Source: Mimachlamys varia (lineage: Eukaryota; Mollusca; Bivalvia; Pectinida; Pectinidae). Taken from it: DNA of 64,000 nt. The notes under the pieces were generated by a model. The model had not been told where the DNA came from, searched no databases, and worked only from the letters and a program-made list of their open reading frames with translations. Numbering within the stretch: the stretch's first letter is position 1; the number at the start of each line of letters is the position of its first letter. The position numbers and the translations under genes are program-made. Of the stretch, positions 1 through 13,017 are shown in pieces. Location: the NCBI GenBank assembly GCA_947623455.1, contig OX392536.1, positions 36,647,465 through 36,711,464 of the forward strand, read 5' to 3'.

Positions 1-469
1 TTATCTAAAGTACAATTCTGTTTGACATACACATTTATATCTGTATAGAAGAAGGAAATGAAAAAAAAAAGTAAAAACTACCTTTTTTGATTTATATAAC
101 ATGTGAAAAGTGAAGGACATTTGTACTTCTGGCCCGTGATACACTGAAGGTTTTAGTGGGATGTAGGACACAACTAGAGTCATTTACCATAACAACAACA
201 ACTGAGATGGGTCACTATTATCTCCTTAGTCTCTCTGAAAAGAGCTATCACAAAATTAAACCAATCCGCTGTGTAAAATCTAAAGTGACTATAAAATGGT
301 CAAGAATACTTTTTGACCTCAAAAACTCAGTCTCCCTAGTTTGTAAACTGTCAAAATTATAATTTCCCTGCATTAATCATATGTGTTTAATGACTTTAAT
401 AGTATAGCATTCACATCTACAAGCACCTGCTGTGAGTATCATTAGGCACTAACAAAGACAACAAGATAT

Positions 470-1530
470 TTGGGGACGTAATTCCAACTCATCAAGAAAG
501 ATATAATATCAAATCAAAAGTGATAATATATCAATTCAATAAAGTGGTTATCAGGAGATATATTGTATACTAGAGGACACAATATCCATTCAACTTAAGG
601 GAACACTATTAAAATTCATTACCTATAAGGAACACAATATTTATTCAATGAAGTGGTTCACAAAATTCATTATCAGGAGATATATATAAATATTCAAAAT
701 TGTGAAAAAAAAACATCTATTCAGATAAGGGGACACAATATCAATTCAACAGAAAAGTCAAGATATACTATATGGGACACAATATCCATTCAACTTAACG
801 GAACACAATGCAATTACAATTCATTATAAGGAACATAATATCTGTTCAACAAAGACAGGAACAGATGCAATATCAATTCAAGTGAGACTTTGAGACACAA
901 TATGAATTCAACATTATCACGAGACACAATATCAATTCAACTTAAGGGAACAACACAATTTTTTATTCAGTACAAGGAAGGCACAGAGGTCAGATGGTAG
1001 GACGCCGGGCTTGTAATCGAATGGTTGTAAGTTTGAGTCCCGGTCACGGCACTTCTGTTGTATCCTTAAGCTAGATGCTTTACTTTGCTTGTTCTATTCT
1101 ACTCCCCTGTAAATGAATATGTGGTTTGGCAGTGTCAGAAAATGTGGAATGATAGCTCTGAGCTCCGAAATGGCAGCACTGGTTGTATGCTCCTCAGGGA
1201 GTTGAGAATTATATTGGCTGGTTGCTAAGGCCCTATAACCACGGATAATAATTTGTGAACCACTTTGAGACTGCCTTTAAGGTAAAGAAAAAGCGGTATA
1301 TAAGAACCTCAAATTATTATATATTATTATAAGGAACACAATATATATTCAACGAATATACAGATGCAATATCAATTCAACTAAGACCGAGACAGAATAT
1401 CAATTCAACATAGGGGACACAATATCAATTCAAATTAAGTGAGCACAATTTCAATTCATTATAAGAAACACAACTTTTATTCAACAGAGACAGACAACAA
1501 AAGGATCAATTCAACACAGATGAATACAAT
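470..1530. repeat. Degenerate satellite with the theme GACACAATATCAATTCAAC
   Basis: The phrase ACACAATATCAATTCAAC recurs many times with substitutions and variable spacing, together with TTAAGGGAACA and TTATAAGGAACA. A SINE (981-1331) splits it. Confidence 0.75.
981..1331 (+). mobile_element. tRNA-derived SINE with ATT-repeat tail
   Basis: Box A-like CAGATGGTAGGACGCCGGGC and box B-like GTTTGAGTCCC are spaced as in tRNA genes. A roughly 200-bp body follows, then AAAGCGGTATATAAGAACCT and (ATT)n, the typical tail of such SINEs. It interrupts the degenerate satellite of 470-1530. The head cannot fold as a functional tRNA. Confidence 0.75.
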
Positions 1531-2920
1531 ATCAATTAAATTATTGTATAGAGGAAGTTTTAGCATTTTTGTTCCCTGAGATCTCCCTACATCAACCCCT
1601 AATTTTGATTATGTAAAATATTTTCCCCCAAAACAAATATGGTGCTTCTTGATTTTTTTCACATATTTTTACCAAATGATGATTTTTGCTAGATGATAAA
1701 GTACTTTCACATAATCTAATTTACAATAATCTATAGTTGACAGCACATTTATGGCAGTCAGAAGTATACAATTCCTACAACAACATGTTTATGGCTTGTT
1801 GTGAGAAACTGTTGATCTTACTTTCAAACTGAGTTTTGTTTTTTAACTTAATAGGTTCATATTTATTTTTTTTGCCCTTTCGATGCCTTATTTATACAGT
1901 CATATGAACACTTGCCCTTTCTATAAACAATATTAACACTTGATATCTGAGTAGAGATAAAAATCTGTCTCGAGTCAGTGTCTTTGCAACAAAAATAATC
2001 CCAGTCAGGTTAAACTTACAGCTGTTGGGTGTGGATTAGTTCAAGGCTACAAGTGTCAATCATTGTATACTATGATCCGCAGAATTCTGAAGGGCTATAT
2101 ATCTTGATAATAAGCTACATAAATAAAACTTTTCATTTTTTTCCATATTCTCCAAGATTTCTAGAGGAGAATTTTTTAGTGAAGAATATTTTATTGCACC
2201 AGTCATAATAGTACGATCACAATCGAGTAGCAGGCTGAGCCAATAAAAGCCCTCTCCTTATATAACGAAAATATGAATTACAAATTGAGGTCCAAGATTC
2301 AAAGTTACAGCATATTTTCTCCATTGAAAATGTTTTGTCATTTTATGAAGATTAAGCTTTTCTATAGGAATTTTTTGCTGGATTTCTATGCCAATTACTA
2401 TACCAGAATTTAAATATAATTATATAATTTTAGTTTACAAATCTATATCTATATATTGCATAAGTCCTATATAAATAAGGCCTAAGCAAGCAAAAGCACT
2501 TGTGTAAATCTGGGTTTGTTTTAAAAAGAACAATATCTATAAATCCTATATTTAGATGAATTTGTTAAAATGTCATAGGCAGAAACTTCATACACCAGTA
2601 ATTTAACCCTCCAAATAAAAACACTGTAAATTTTTTTATCATTACCACTTGTGACTAGAGTTTCCGACAACAGAAGTCAATATGATTTAGCTCCATCCCT
2701 CAGTGACCTGCTGTTTTCTAAATGACAGATGAGGCTGGGAAAAGGTACAGTGCTAACAGCTGGCCAACATGTGTACTTACTACCACTCTACTTGTTTGTG
2801 TCATTGTACAGGGTTACCATATGTACCCTAAATAAGCACCCCTAACCACCAAGCTTCTGTCAACACAGATACTGTTATATGTCTCATAAGCTAAGAAGTA
2901 AAAAGATCCCAAAATTATAA
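1531..2920. other. No gene seen (probable SorCS-like intron)
   Basis: AT-rich unique sequence with no coding frame or repeat that I can support. Confidence 0.5.
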
Positions 2921-3324
2921 CAGGGCTTTATCAGGGGGTTTTGGGAATCAGACCCTGGGATCAAATTGGGAAAAATTGATCGACATAGTAGCTATTTGGG
3001 AAATTTTGACAAACACTATTATAACAATTAAATGCATTATTTCTTTTCTAAATTACTATTTAAAGCACTGTCACTAGTGTCAGTACTTATGACATTTACA
3101 GCCCACCTTTCTTGTTTCAGAAATTCTTATTAAACTTAATGTCAAAAGAAGCTCCTCAAGCATGTAAAACTACAATTATTTTTTCAAGCATGTAAAACCA
3201 CAATTATTTTTTCAAGTGTCTGAATGGGAATTTTTAAGAGGAAATTTGGGAAAAATCTCAGTTTTTTTTTTCATTGGGAACGGGTCCCTTTACCGGACCT
3301 AAAAAGAGGTGTGATAAAGCCCTG
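2921..3324. mobile_element. 404-bp MITE with CAGGGCTTTATCA inverted ends
   Basis: Left CAGGGCTTTATCA and right TGATAAAGCCCTG are exact inverted repeats of 13 bp. The interior has a 26-bp duplication (TCAAGCATGTAAAACTACAA type, near 3155-3215). CAGGG ends are common in hAT-like MITEs, but no clear 8-bp target duplication is seen. Confidence 0.65.
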
Positions 3325-5269
3325 TATAAGATACCACATCTTTTTAATTAGGAACAAAGATCTCAAACCTGAGACTGTCATGGAGGTTTGATACATGTAT
3401 ACAACACATACCTATATATGTCCTATTCCCAAACTATATGCTACTGAATTTGATACCATAAATGTCTCAAAGTGTTTAACAACCGCTGAGTATTATTAAT
3501 GCCCTAAACATTTATCCATCATTGTGTCATTGTTGTCTGTATTAGATACTGCTCCCTAATTTGGCTATATTTAGCTAGGGCTAGGTGGTCACCTAATATA
3601 ATCTAATCCAGTCCAGTTTATAAATTAATTATATATTGATATCACAATGAATTCCCTTATGCATAACTTTGGTGTCTGGAGGAAGATTCCCACACATTTA
3701 AAAGATGAAATAATATACAGTATATGGTATTGGAATAAGATTCATCGCCCAATTTTGGGTAGTGAGCTGATTTCAGCGGTCAGAACACCGACACTCAGCT
3801 ATTGTACTCTTTGCTTGACAAAGGAAACGGACGTTTTTGAAAGCTCGCAAATTAAGTTTTCAATTCCTGTTTGTGTACAAAACAAACTCAGTAGATAGTA
3901 TATGATATTGATTTACATTATATATACAATTGTATATAAAAAACAAAACTATTCTAAGAATTCCTAAACTTAATTAATACCAATTTATATTTTTTTCCAA
4001 CATGATTAAATTATGTTTCCAAACTAACAGTATCTTAATTGACAAATCAATCAAATTTTCAAGTATCTGAAAAAGGAACAGAAATTGTGCATGTGAAAGC
4101 TTTATCATCTATAGTATACCATATTAAAACAAGTATTAGTCTTCCCCAATATCATTGAAAACTAAGCTTTCTTTACCATCTACAGCAGTACCGTTTCAAA
4201 AGCAATGAAAACTAATAAACACCTGCTGATATGACCTCTAGCTGTTACATTACGATGTCCCAATGATAATTTTATTTGCGATTTCTAGTGAAATAGTTAA
4301 GGAAAAAAATCAACACTGCAGAAATTGACAAAAGGAAAATCTCCCAAATTCCAAAATACATGTACTGGAGATGGAGCTTTACCTCTTTACAGAATCTGAG
4401 AAAGTTGTCTCCCTTTCATTTCTGAATCTGCTACATTGTATTTGATCAGTTGCAGCACATAATCATATCTATTCAATCATTACCATCTGTTTCTTTCTAA
4501 AAAATGTAAATTCTAAAAATACGATATAATTCCCAGTATTTATTTTGTACATTTTACGTAAAACATCGTGTACAGAGTTTTTGTGTGTGTCCTACTATTA
4601 TATCCTAGTCTACCTATATATATCCCTCCAGTGACGGAAATCTTCTCCATTCCACATTTTCAAGTGATGGAGAAGGTGGTCAAATGCGACTGAAACTGTT
4701 TTACTCAAACATTTAGTTGATACAAATATGCATGCTTCACTAAGTAGATTTTGAGATTTTGTAAGTTTGGACTTGAATAAGACATTTTTCCTGGCAGAGA
4801 TATTGACCAATATGTTTTGGTCAAAACGATGAACCCCTCCCTCGCTCCCCCCCCCCCCCCCCCCCCCCCCCCAATCCCTTCCTGTAATGAGGGAGATTTG
4901 ACTGCTATGGCTATAACCCCTATCCATATCCTGCTATCATCCTCAATATTATTCTACTATCATCCTGGACTAGATCCTGTTATTAACGATATCCTCGCCT
5001 TTATGCTGCTATAGAATACAAAATTTTCACCAAAAGTGTTATTTCACTCCTACAAACATTGATGAACAACTGCTTGAGGTACTTTTAGTTCAATTTATCA
5101 ATCCCACTGCAAATCTAGCCATGTATAAGTTTTGTTAGCAAATAACAAAGCTGTTTCATTTGTTATATTTATTTCAAGTATAAAGAACACTACAGTATAT
5201 CTTTAGTTTTAACTAGTAAACAATTGATTTCAATCTTACTACCTATGTTTATAAGCAATTTAGAGTTAT
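3325..5269. other. No gene seen (probable SorCS-like intron)
   Basis: AT-rich. A plus-strand frame of 83 codons at 3647-3898 has no recognisable similarity or splice context. The poly-C tract is the only distinct element. Confidence 0.5.
4850..4872. repeat. Poly-C tract
   Basis: About 23 consecutive C after CTCGCT. Length in the assembly may be unreliable. Confidence 0.9.
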
Positions 5270-5490
5270 TTATTAATTTATTATAAAGTACGGTTAGTTT
5301 TAATTTAGGCTACATTTGTTAATAAAGTATTGTTAGCTGCAATTTAGGCTACAGTTGCTTATACAGTACTGTTAGTTTTAATTTGTCTACATTTCTTTGT
5401 AAAGTTTTGTTAGTTCTAATTTATGCTACATGTGTTCATAGAGTATTGTTAGTGTTTTAACTAAGGCTACATTTATTTATAAAGCATTGT
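5270..5490. repeat. Degenerate tandem repeat of about 50 bp, 5 copies
   Basis: The theme TATAAAGTACTGTTAGTTTT then AATTTAGGCTACATTTGT recurs near 5284, 5330, 5360, 5415 and 5470. Confidence 0.7.
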
Positions 5491-6350
5491 TAGCTTTATC
5501 TTAAACATTGTGATTGGTCTTAAACAGTTACTGAAATTATAATGGAAAGATATGACATTACTTTATGTGCTAAAACAATTTGTAATTCACATCATATCTT
5601 TTCAATATTCCTGAAACTTCTATTATTGTTTGGGAAGTTCTTCATGTTTTAAGCAGAAACAAATATAAAGTTGTCCTGGCATCAAAAAAATAATATAGAA
5701 TATAAAGTTAACACGAAAAAATCATTCCTAGGTGATTTTTTTTGATGGATTTGCATTTTATAAAAGGTGTATTTTTTTCTCAGACTCTTACCTGTCCTAG
5801 TACAAATAGCATCTATGTGTACAATAGACTGACAAGCACATGTTTTATAGCAAGTCATCTCCGGTTAAAGCTGATGTGTATAGTATATTTAATTGAGTTT
5901 TACATAAAAGAAATCAAAGGAAAACATTTATACTAAAGTAGCTTCAGACTAAGAGCGACTAACTAGCTTTCAGGAACAACCCCGAATTACCGTGCATAGA
6001 GACTGACGTATATACTCGGTCCTGGTATTTTTCCATGCGGTATGCGTGAACTTCAATAACACCAGAGAAACACGACACAGGCTAATCCAAAACATACCAC
6101 TTGTTGATAAAAAAATCTAAGCTCATGGGAAAATAAAAACGTTGAATTACGTATACCGTATTCACATTTAAAAAATAAGTCCATAACATAAAATTACAGG
6201 AGTAAATAAAACTCATTTTCTCCATGCGTAATCAATGTTTACATAAAAACTAATACATTGTACTACAAATAGTTACGAAGTACGTAGCATGTTTTGTGAA
6301 TGATTTCGTCCCCTGGACGTTGTCAATGTTTACATTTTGCGTCTACTTAC

Positions 6351-6677
6351 GCTACTGTTTCTCCCTGACCAGGACACAACCGCTTGAGAATGAGTTTCGT
6401 CGGGAATGTAAAAAGTTGACGAAATTAGTGTATTGGAGTTGTCGTCACTCCAAGTCCCGTTAGCTGTTCCACTCCGCCGATGTCTATTACCACTGTTGAT
6501 GTTTCGTTTAAATCTATCAAGATTCAACTCGGAGAGTGGTTTCCAGTCCAAAACTGAAAAGTATTCATCTTTATCTTGTAGTCTGTGCGAACTTATTTTC
6601 GCTTGTACAATATTATTGACACATTCTCCTAAAACAAGGAGCAAGGCGAACAGCACGAGTGTGTTTTGGTCGTCCAT
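6351..6677 (-). CDS. SORCS-like: SorCS-like VPS10-domain receptor, first coding exon
   Basis: 327 nt, 109 codons from ATG at 6675-6677 to the donor AGC|GTAAGT (phase 0). Residues about 1-25 form a signal peptide (MDDQNTLVLFALLLVLGE). A propeptide of about 45 residues follows, then the furin-type site R-H-R-R-S. The exon ends in STFYIPDETHSQAVVSWSGR then NSS. This aligns with vertebrate SORCS1-3 at STTFALTGDSAHNQAMVHWS then GHNSSV, the first strand of the VPS10 propeller, and the furin site sits in the same place. These receptors sort neurotrophin and other cargo in neurons and the Golgi-endosome route (family knowledge). No further exon is recognisable at 1-6350, so the first intron is at least 6 kb. 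Which SorCS paralogue cannot be told from one exon. Confidence 0.8.
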
Positions 6678-7412
6678 ATCTGGAGTAGTACGCTGTTTCG
6701 CGGTAAAGCTCGAGAGTCGTTATGATTGGTTACATTTGATATGCAAAATTCTGGATTCACGTCATGTGATCGAAATTGCATCATACGTCTCCATTCATAA
6801 CTTCAGACTGTCCATGTGTGTAGTGATGCACTTTGCTCGCGGCATGGGTACAAACTGAATTTATATTTTAAGGTTAATCTGTAGAAGGTGATATTTTGTT
6901 TTCTTTATCTCATGGATAAGTAGATTTATGGGTTAATTTCCTAAATGAATAAGATTAAACCCAAGTAGGTTACCCCCTTTTCGGCCTCTTGTACTGCTAG
7001 GTCAGTGGGCCGAACTGCCAGCCAAAATATTTCGTCATCATTGTATACAAATAGTAAGACATTGTATTATAAGAAATCGTCAAGGACATCAGTACGTACC
7101 TGGTCTCACACGTGCAGGTTGAACTTTAATAAATAACGTGGCATGGGATCAAGATGTATTAGATGTCTGGTAAAATTCACTGCAATGCATTTGTACATAT
7201 GGTTATTTCGATACTTAAAAAAAATCTTATGAAATTATGTATTTGATGAATATTTATAAAAGGCCTATATATATACATGATCCGTTTTGCATTTCATTTA
7301 TATCTATATGACTATGCATTTACATTAACTGTGTATTACTTGTCAGCAATTATATATAAATCAAAATGCACATACATATATGCATTTACCAGATAATATA
7401 AGTTCGAATTTA
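6678..7412. promoter_or_regulatory. 5' flank of the SorCS-like exon
   Basis: It should hold the 5' UTR or promoter on the minus strand. About 90-110 bp upstream of the ATG the minus strand reads GATCACATGACGTGAATCC, containing an E-box-like CACATG and a CRE-like TGACGTGA. No TATA box is obvious. Functional meaning is not shown. Confidence 0.25.
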
Positions 7413-7600
7413 CAAAATGTAAAATCAATATTTCAAATAATTTCACCTTGTAAGAATTACTTTAATGTAAAATCAATATTTTAAATAATTTCATAAAGTA
7501 AGAATTCATTTAATGTAAAATCAATATCTCAAATAATTTCATTAAGTAAGAATTCATATGATGTAACATAAATATTTCAAATATTTTCATAGATAATAAT
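7413..7600. repeat. Tandem repeat of about 54-60 bp, 3-4 copies
   Basis: AATGTAAAATCAATATTTCA then AATAATTTCA and GTAAGAATT recur from 7418, 7463 and 7512; the last copy is diverged. Confidence 0.8.
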
Positions 7601-10600
7601 AAGTACTTGAGATCATTTTGTTTTTACTAGATGTACGTCAATTTTTAACCCATTTGTTTCAATATTTTCTTATACCCCATGCACAAGTTACACACTGTAT
7701 CTAAGGAATGTTCCCTTGCGTTGCCTCCGATTATGCAGAATCGCAGAGATAGTGGTTGATAGACAATTAAGTTAGCAGGTGCGCCAAGGTCAGACGGCAG
7801 ACGATAAGGGAGGTAACCATCAATGATAGTCTTTGTATTATCTATCGGCCACATATAAAACAGATCAGTGGCATTCACGTGCTAGACTATCGTTAGCATG
7901 TATATTACACGTGCGTTGTATATGTTTACAAAAATAACATGTAAACAATACCGTATCACAGAGGAGCGGATGGACAATCAGGTGCATATAACTATATAAA
8001 TATACAGTCGCTTTGCACTGGTATTCGAGTGGAATGAGATACAGAAATATATTCTAAATGATTGACACACGAAGCACTGAAATAGATGTAGAATGGCGGT
8101 GAGTGGGTGGCTGGAAGAATGAATGACAAGGGTTAGTTACATATATATAGCTGCTCAAGTACGTCAGAGATTCTTGTAGCAGCAAAAATATGTCACACTT
8201 GTTTCATTTGTATCGAAGTATATCGCCTATTTTTATTACCGAATGAATTATTTCTAAAACTGTACGTGTGAGGCATTCATAAGAATCTGGTCTTAAAACC
8301 TGCAACGTCATAATAAATATTATGTATTTCGTAATGTAAACGTAAAGGTCTATTCGTTCTGCTTCCTGAACTTGCTGGAATGTCAAGAACTAGGCGGACG
8401 TCCAATATATTGACTGGACATGTTGCCAAACATTTGCGTCAAAATACAACGAGGCATTTTTATGTATACTTTGCGTGTTATTTTTGCGTCATAGATATAT
8501 TTATGGAGGTCATACACTACTTACAATCGACTGGAATTTCAAGGATGATCGCATCTCCCGTCAAACAGAAATAACGACTTTAAGATCTATCGAAGAAGAC
8601 TTGAGACTTTCTCACATCATTTATCCCCTTCCAAAAACCTTTATAATATTGATAAAACGATTTTCTCAAGACTTAGTCAAATCATAACCATGATCTAATC
8701 TAAAACTTTTTTTTTTACATGAAAAACATAAACCGTCCGTGCTTGCTAAATAAATGATCCGACGATATATTGATTCAAGGGAATTTTATCAGTGTTCATA
8801 CCATATAATGCAAAATGGCTTGAAAAAATACCTCCAGTAATTAATTACCATATATATTTTATTTTTCGAGATTAGTTCCTCTGGTGGGAGATACAGGAAA
8901 GATTATTGGTCGTAGTTCAACATCTATATTTGATGAAGTTTTGATATAACTTTATTTCACGTTAGCGTGTAAGACCTTGGGGTGACCCCTAGTATAGCTA
9001 GTATTTTACCTAAACGGAAGGTCTTAGTGTACTTTTTACACTTTGTGTGGTTTAGATCAAATGTCGAAATGGTATTCATTATGATCATATTTTGCAAATT
9101 ATCCATCTATGTAAATAAATTGTGGAGTGTTGTAATAACGTGTACCCAACCGTTTGCTTGATTTATGCAATAAAATATGTTTAAATCAAAATAAATTGTG
9201 GAAAACAATGCCCCCTCCCCCCTCCTTATAGAGTCAGAATATAATGACCATTGGAGGTACATTTTCATCCAAAATTGATCTACCCCCTCCACACCCCCAA
9301 CCCATCCCCCTGTACAACTACTCTTAACACTAGTCTAGTATGCACGGGACTTGGTGCAATACTCGGCGACAACAAACAAGTCTGGTACCTAACGGTACTG
9401 TGATTACGTGTGGAAGTGCGAGAGGCGACAAATGAGGTACGGGTATAATACACAGGTAAATAGCAGGCGTCCAGGTGAGAACAATACCCAGATAAGGCTT
9501 AGATACAAGTTTTAATCCCTGTATATATAGGAGTGTTAGCACTGCCCAGGGTCAATAGGGCACACTATGTATGGTCGTGGGTGTTTCTGGGCTTTAGACA
9601 ATTAGAAGGATCGGTACCAGGATACAGAAAGACACACAGCTCAAAGCATTATACAGATATATTTTGACGGACCTTGTCTGGGATATCAGGCCATTAAGGA
9701 GAACGAAATCGGGGAACAATGAATTTAAATGGACTACTTTAAGGTGGTTTTGAAAAGAATTTACAGAAAACAGTAGGTTGTGGGTGGGGAGGGGCTCCAA
9801 ATTTCCTCGGTTGTGGAATTTCCAAAGAAAGATAACAGTCTCGAAAAATCCTGAAGTAGCTCAAAAAAGTTAAAAGCGACGCAAAGGGCGTCCTGCCCCC
9901 CACCCCCCCTAAAAATAATCTTAGTTCATCAATGAATTGTTAAAAATATCTTATGTTAGGTTGTATTGTGAATTTTGAACTGTAGCTTGCATTTGCATGC
10001 ATGTTTGGGTATTTCTCTTGTATTTAAATGATAAGACTTGATTTTAATGAGCTTTTTAAATAAAAACAAATCTATTGAATGAAACGTTATCACAATTGAC
10101 TGTCCATCATCATTTCAGTCAGGCTTATTGTGGTACACACTTACTTGTTAATTTTATAGACATAACTCGATATCTTTTATCACAACGCTATCTTAACCCG
10201 ATGAATCAACCAACTATGACAGGGTCACGACATCACGTTATCAGATTGTTTTATCTAGATAGAATAATAATGCAAACAATCATACGCTATTTAAAAAAAA
10301 TATATCTTTAAAAAATAAACAAAATACAGCAGGCCAGGATACACTGGAAGGATGGGCTAATAGTGCATGAAATAGACTTGGGACGTTTTATAAACACGTA
10401 TGTTAAACACTTTGATTTCTACACTGAACAATGCACAGAAGCAGGATGTTCCCTCGGAAGCTATCAGCCTCTCTCCGGCTTACGTGCGTCCTCGTGCAGC
10501 AAATTGATTGGTTATATTAGTCAGGTTTACGTCTACCTGTAAGAGCATCTATACCTGTACTGTCACGGCCCCGGAAACTGTCCCACAACAGCTGGTCGGG

Positions 10601-10719
10601 ACGTACGTTTGTTGTCTAATATTATGGTGTAATGTGTATCAGTTGTGGCATCGTGATATACGTACGGCATTGTTGTAAGATATATTGCATCGCATCGTGA
10701 TGTGCAGATGTATATCATA
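7601..10719. other. Intergenic, no gene seen
   Basis: Only short open frames without recognisable similarity. Two C-rich runs near 9210 and 9290 and a C/G-rich run at 9895-9910 are simple sequence. Confidence 0.5.
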
Positions 10720-10825
10720 TTTTTTTCTTATACAATTATATATACACTTTATATTATACAATCATTTATTTTTTCTTATGCAATTATATATACAATTTAT
10801 ATTATACAATCATTTATTTTTTAAG
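10720..10825. repeat. 48-bp direct duplication
   Basis: ATATTATACAATCATTTATT then TTTTCTTATGCAATTATATA is present twice, offset by about 48 bp. Confidence 0.85.
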
Positions 10826-10999
10826 AGTCCAGTGTGAAGGATCACTATGTATTGGCTGCTACTCTATCTATCTCGCATATTGACGTGTAACGTACGTATT
10901 GTGATGTACGTATATACAACGTAGTATGACCACGGAATTAGATTAAGCCCGTGGTATGACGTACATCCTAAACCTTATCACGTGATGCATATTTCCAAA

Positions 11000-11585
11000 T
11001 ATCCCAATATGTATTGTATTGTAATACATACGGACGTTAATCGTACATGTATCATGATATGTATTGTATTTTTGTATTGTGTATTGTATCCTTACCGTTG
11101 GCGGTTTTGTGTTTTGTTTTATATGTACATGTATTGCGATATGTATTGTATTAATTTTGTGACTTGTATGGTGACGTGTATTGTATCGTTTTTGTTGGCA
11201 GTATTGTGTTTTGTTTTGTATGTACATGTATCTTGACGTATGGTGTTTCGTTTTTATTTGTATTGTGTAGAGAAAGGTATTATCCAAAAATTGTATTGTG
11301 ATGTAAATCGTATTGTGATATGTACCTGTATCGAATTGCGATGTGTTTCGTATTGTGATGTGTATCGTATTGTTATATGAATTGTATTGCGATATGTATT
11401 GTATTTTAATATGTATCGTTATGTGATGCGTATCGTAATGCAATGTGTATCTTATTGGGATGTGTATTGTGGTTTGTATCATATTTTGATGTGTATTGTG
11501 GCATGTAGCGTATTGTGATATGTATCGTATTGTGACGTGTATCGTATTTTGATATGTATCGTATTGTGATGTCCAATGTATCAGT
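11000..11585. repeat. Degenerate GTATTGTGATATGTATC repeat tract
   Basis: TGTATCGTATTGTGATGTG-like phrases of 16-20 bp repeat with many variants. Long open frames on both strands here come from the absence of stops in the repeat, not from coding. Confidence 0.85.
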
Positions 11586-12637
11586 AATATAATATATATT
11601 GTGACGTGTGTACTAGGGGTATCGTGACTATCGTCCCATCCCTACACTGCAAATACTCATACTTTCATATCTTGGACAAGATTCATCAGTTCTGAAATAT
11701 GTAAAGTTTCGATTTTTATTTTCTATTCATAAAGTACGTGTCATTTCTCAAGACCGACTGGGATCTATGTCAAGCTGTCGTCTAAAACTTAAATCAACGG
11801 TATTTTCACTTCTTATTTCCTTTCTTCCAAGTTTTTTCCAAATTTTTCTCAAGTAAGATTTTGGTTGAAGGCTTGGTGATTTCCTTAAATGCCATAACAT
11901 ATATACAATGTAGTATCTATATCCTCGCTAAAACACACGAGAACCATGATGTCAATTAATAAGCAAGAATCAAAAATATATCCTGGTTTACCCATGTACT
12001 ATATATAAAACACTTGTTATTTATTTTGATATTCGCGTTATTCCAGATTGGCTGTGATAGAATATCTGAGGTTTCTTTTATAACATACACATTATACGTA
12101 TCTAAACTACATGTAATTTATTTATTTAGAGATCACACATAACTATTCCCGAATCACGTGTCCATGAGTTTACAATAATTGGATTATTTTTAAATATGTT
12201 TGGAGATAATGTCACATGTTGCCATAAATATATAAATAGCTAAAAAAAATACACAACACAATACATAAAACATAGTTGCATCATCATATCACGATGTGGC
12301 TTTGTGGGGTTGCATCATCATTTTGAATTTGTACTTGGGAGAGTTCATCGAATCATTTGATAATTGAAATCTCCTGATGCGAAAAATCGTTCTATTTCCC
12401 ATAAGGTGGATTTCAGAAGCCTTGGTCTCGGTGAGCGATATTGAATTATGTATACACAACTGTCTTATATCGCCGAGTGTTTATTAGCTTTCGTGGCGCT
12501 TCAGATAAAAATATTCTGTTTATTTTAGATTGTGTTGTTATCGTGACATGACCTTCCAATAAATGGATGTTTGGGATGTAGTAAGGACGCCCATTAAAAG
12601 TTGTACCTCTCATGATGCACGTGTTGATTTGTAAAAT

Positions 12638-12785
12638 GAGCGAGCAAAATGATGGCGGTATCTCCGAATTCTTACGACAAACCGAGGCAGAGAAAATCTT
12701 AAGAGTCAAAGGAATGAAGGAAAGGGTTTCATTCTCAGAAGTCTTTCAGAAAATTGAGCCACGTTTTGAATGTTTTCATGAATAT
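12638..12785 (+). CDS. Possible orphan first coding exon, unknown product
   Basis: An ATG at 12638 opens MSEQNDGGISEFLRQTEAEK, ILRVKGMKERVSFSEVFQKI, then EPRFECFHEYG before a GGTAAC that could act as a donor; the frame otherwise stops at 12800. An upstream in-frame ATG is at 12612. The composition (charged, helix-prone, no low complexity) looks more gene-like than neighbouring ORFs, but I recognise no family and found no partner exon. It may equally be chance. Confidence 0.22.
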
Positions 12786-12964
12786 GGTAACAAAAAATAG
12801 AGGACGACGGGTAGGGAGGGGGTGGGGGTGGCGCTTAAACCACGAAAAATATCCAAAAAGGCTTTTGAGGAACATGCCGACATATTTTATGTGATAGCAT
12901 GCAGGATATATAATATAATATCAATTCGCCAGTCGATTTAATAAACTTGAAAGATGACGTAACT

Positions 12965-13017
12965 TAGTCTGGTTCCCGGGCCCATTTCCGTCGGAAACGG
13001 GTCAGGGAACCAGACTA
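12965..13017. repeat. Short strong hairpin
   Basis: TAGTCTGGTTCCC and GGGAACCAGACTA are exact 13-bp inverted arms, with an inner ATTTCCG-TCG-GAAAC stem, giving a hairpin of about 53 nt. Confidence 0.7.

Noticed and set aside
981..1060. Functional tRNA gene
   Set aside because: Box A and B are present, but the arms do not pair as a cloverleaf and a SINE body and tail follow. The same reasoning applies to 40240-40292 and 46165-46247 (minus).
3647..3898. 83-codon plus-strand frame (MNSLMHNFGVWRKIPTHLKD)
   Set aside because: No recognisable family, no splice partners, and AT-rich surroundings; chance length is plausible.
7645..7878. 77-codon minus-strand frame (MNATDLFYMWPIDNTKTIID)
   Set aside because: Complete in itself but without similarity that I know or a promoter context; could be a decayed element. 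Not supported.
10943..11482. 179-codon minus-strand frame (repeating IHITIRNT)
   Set aside because: Low-complexity product of the degenerate GTATTGTGATATG tract.
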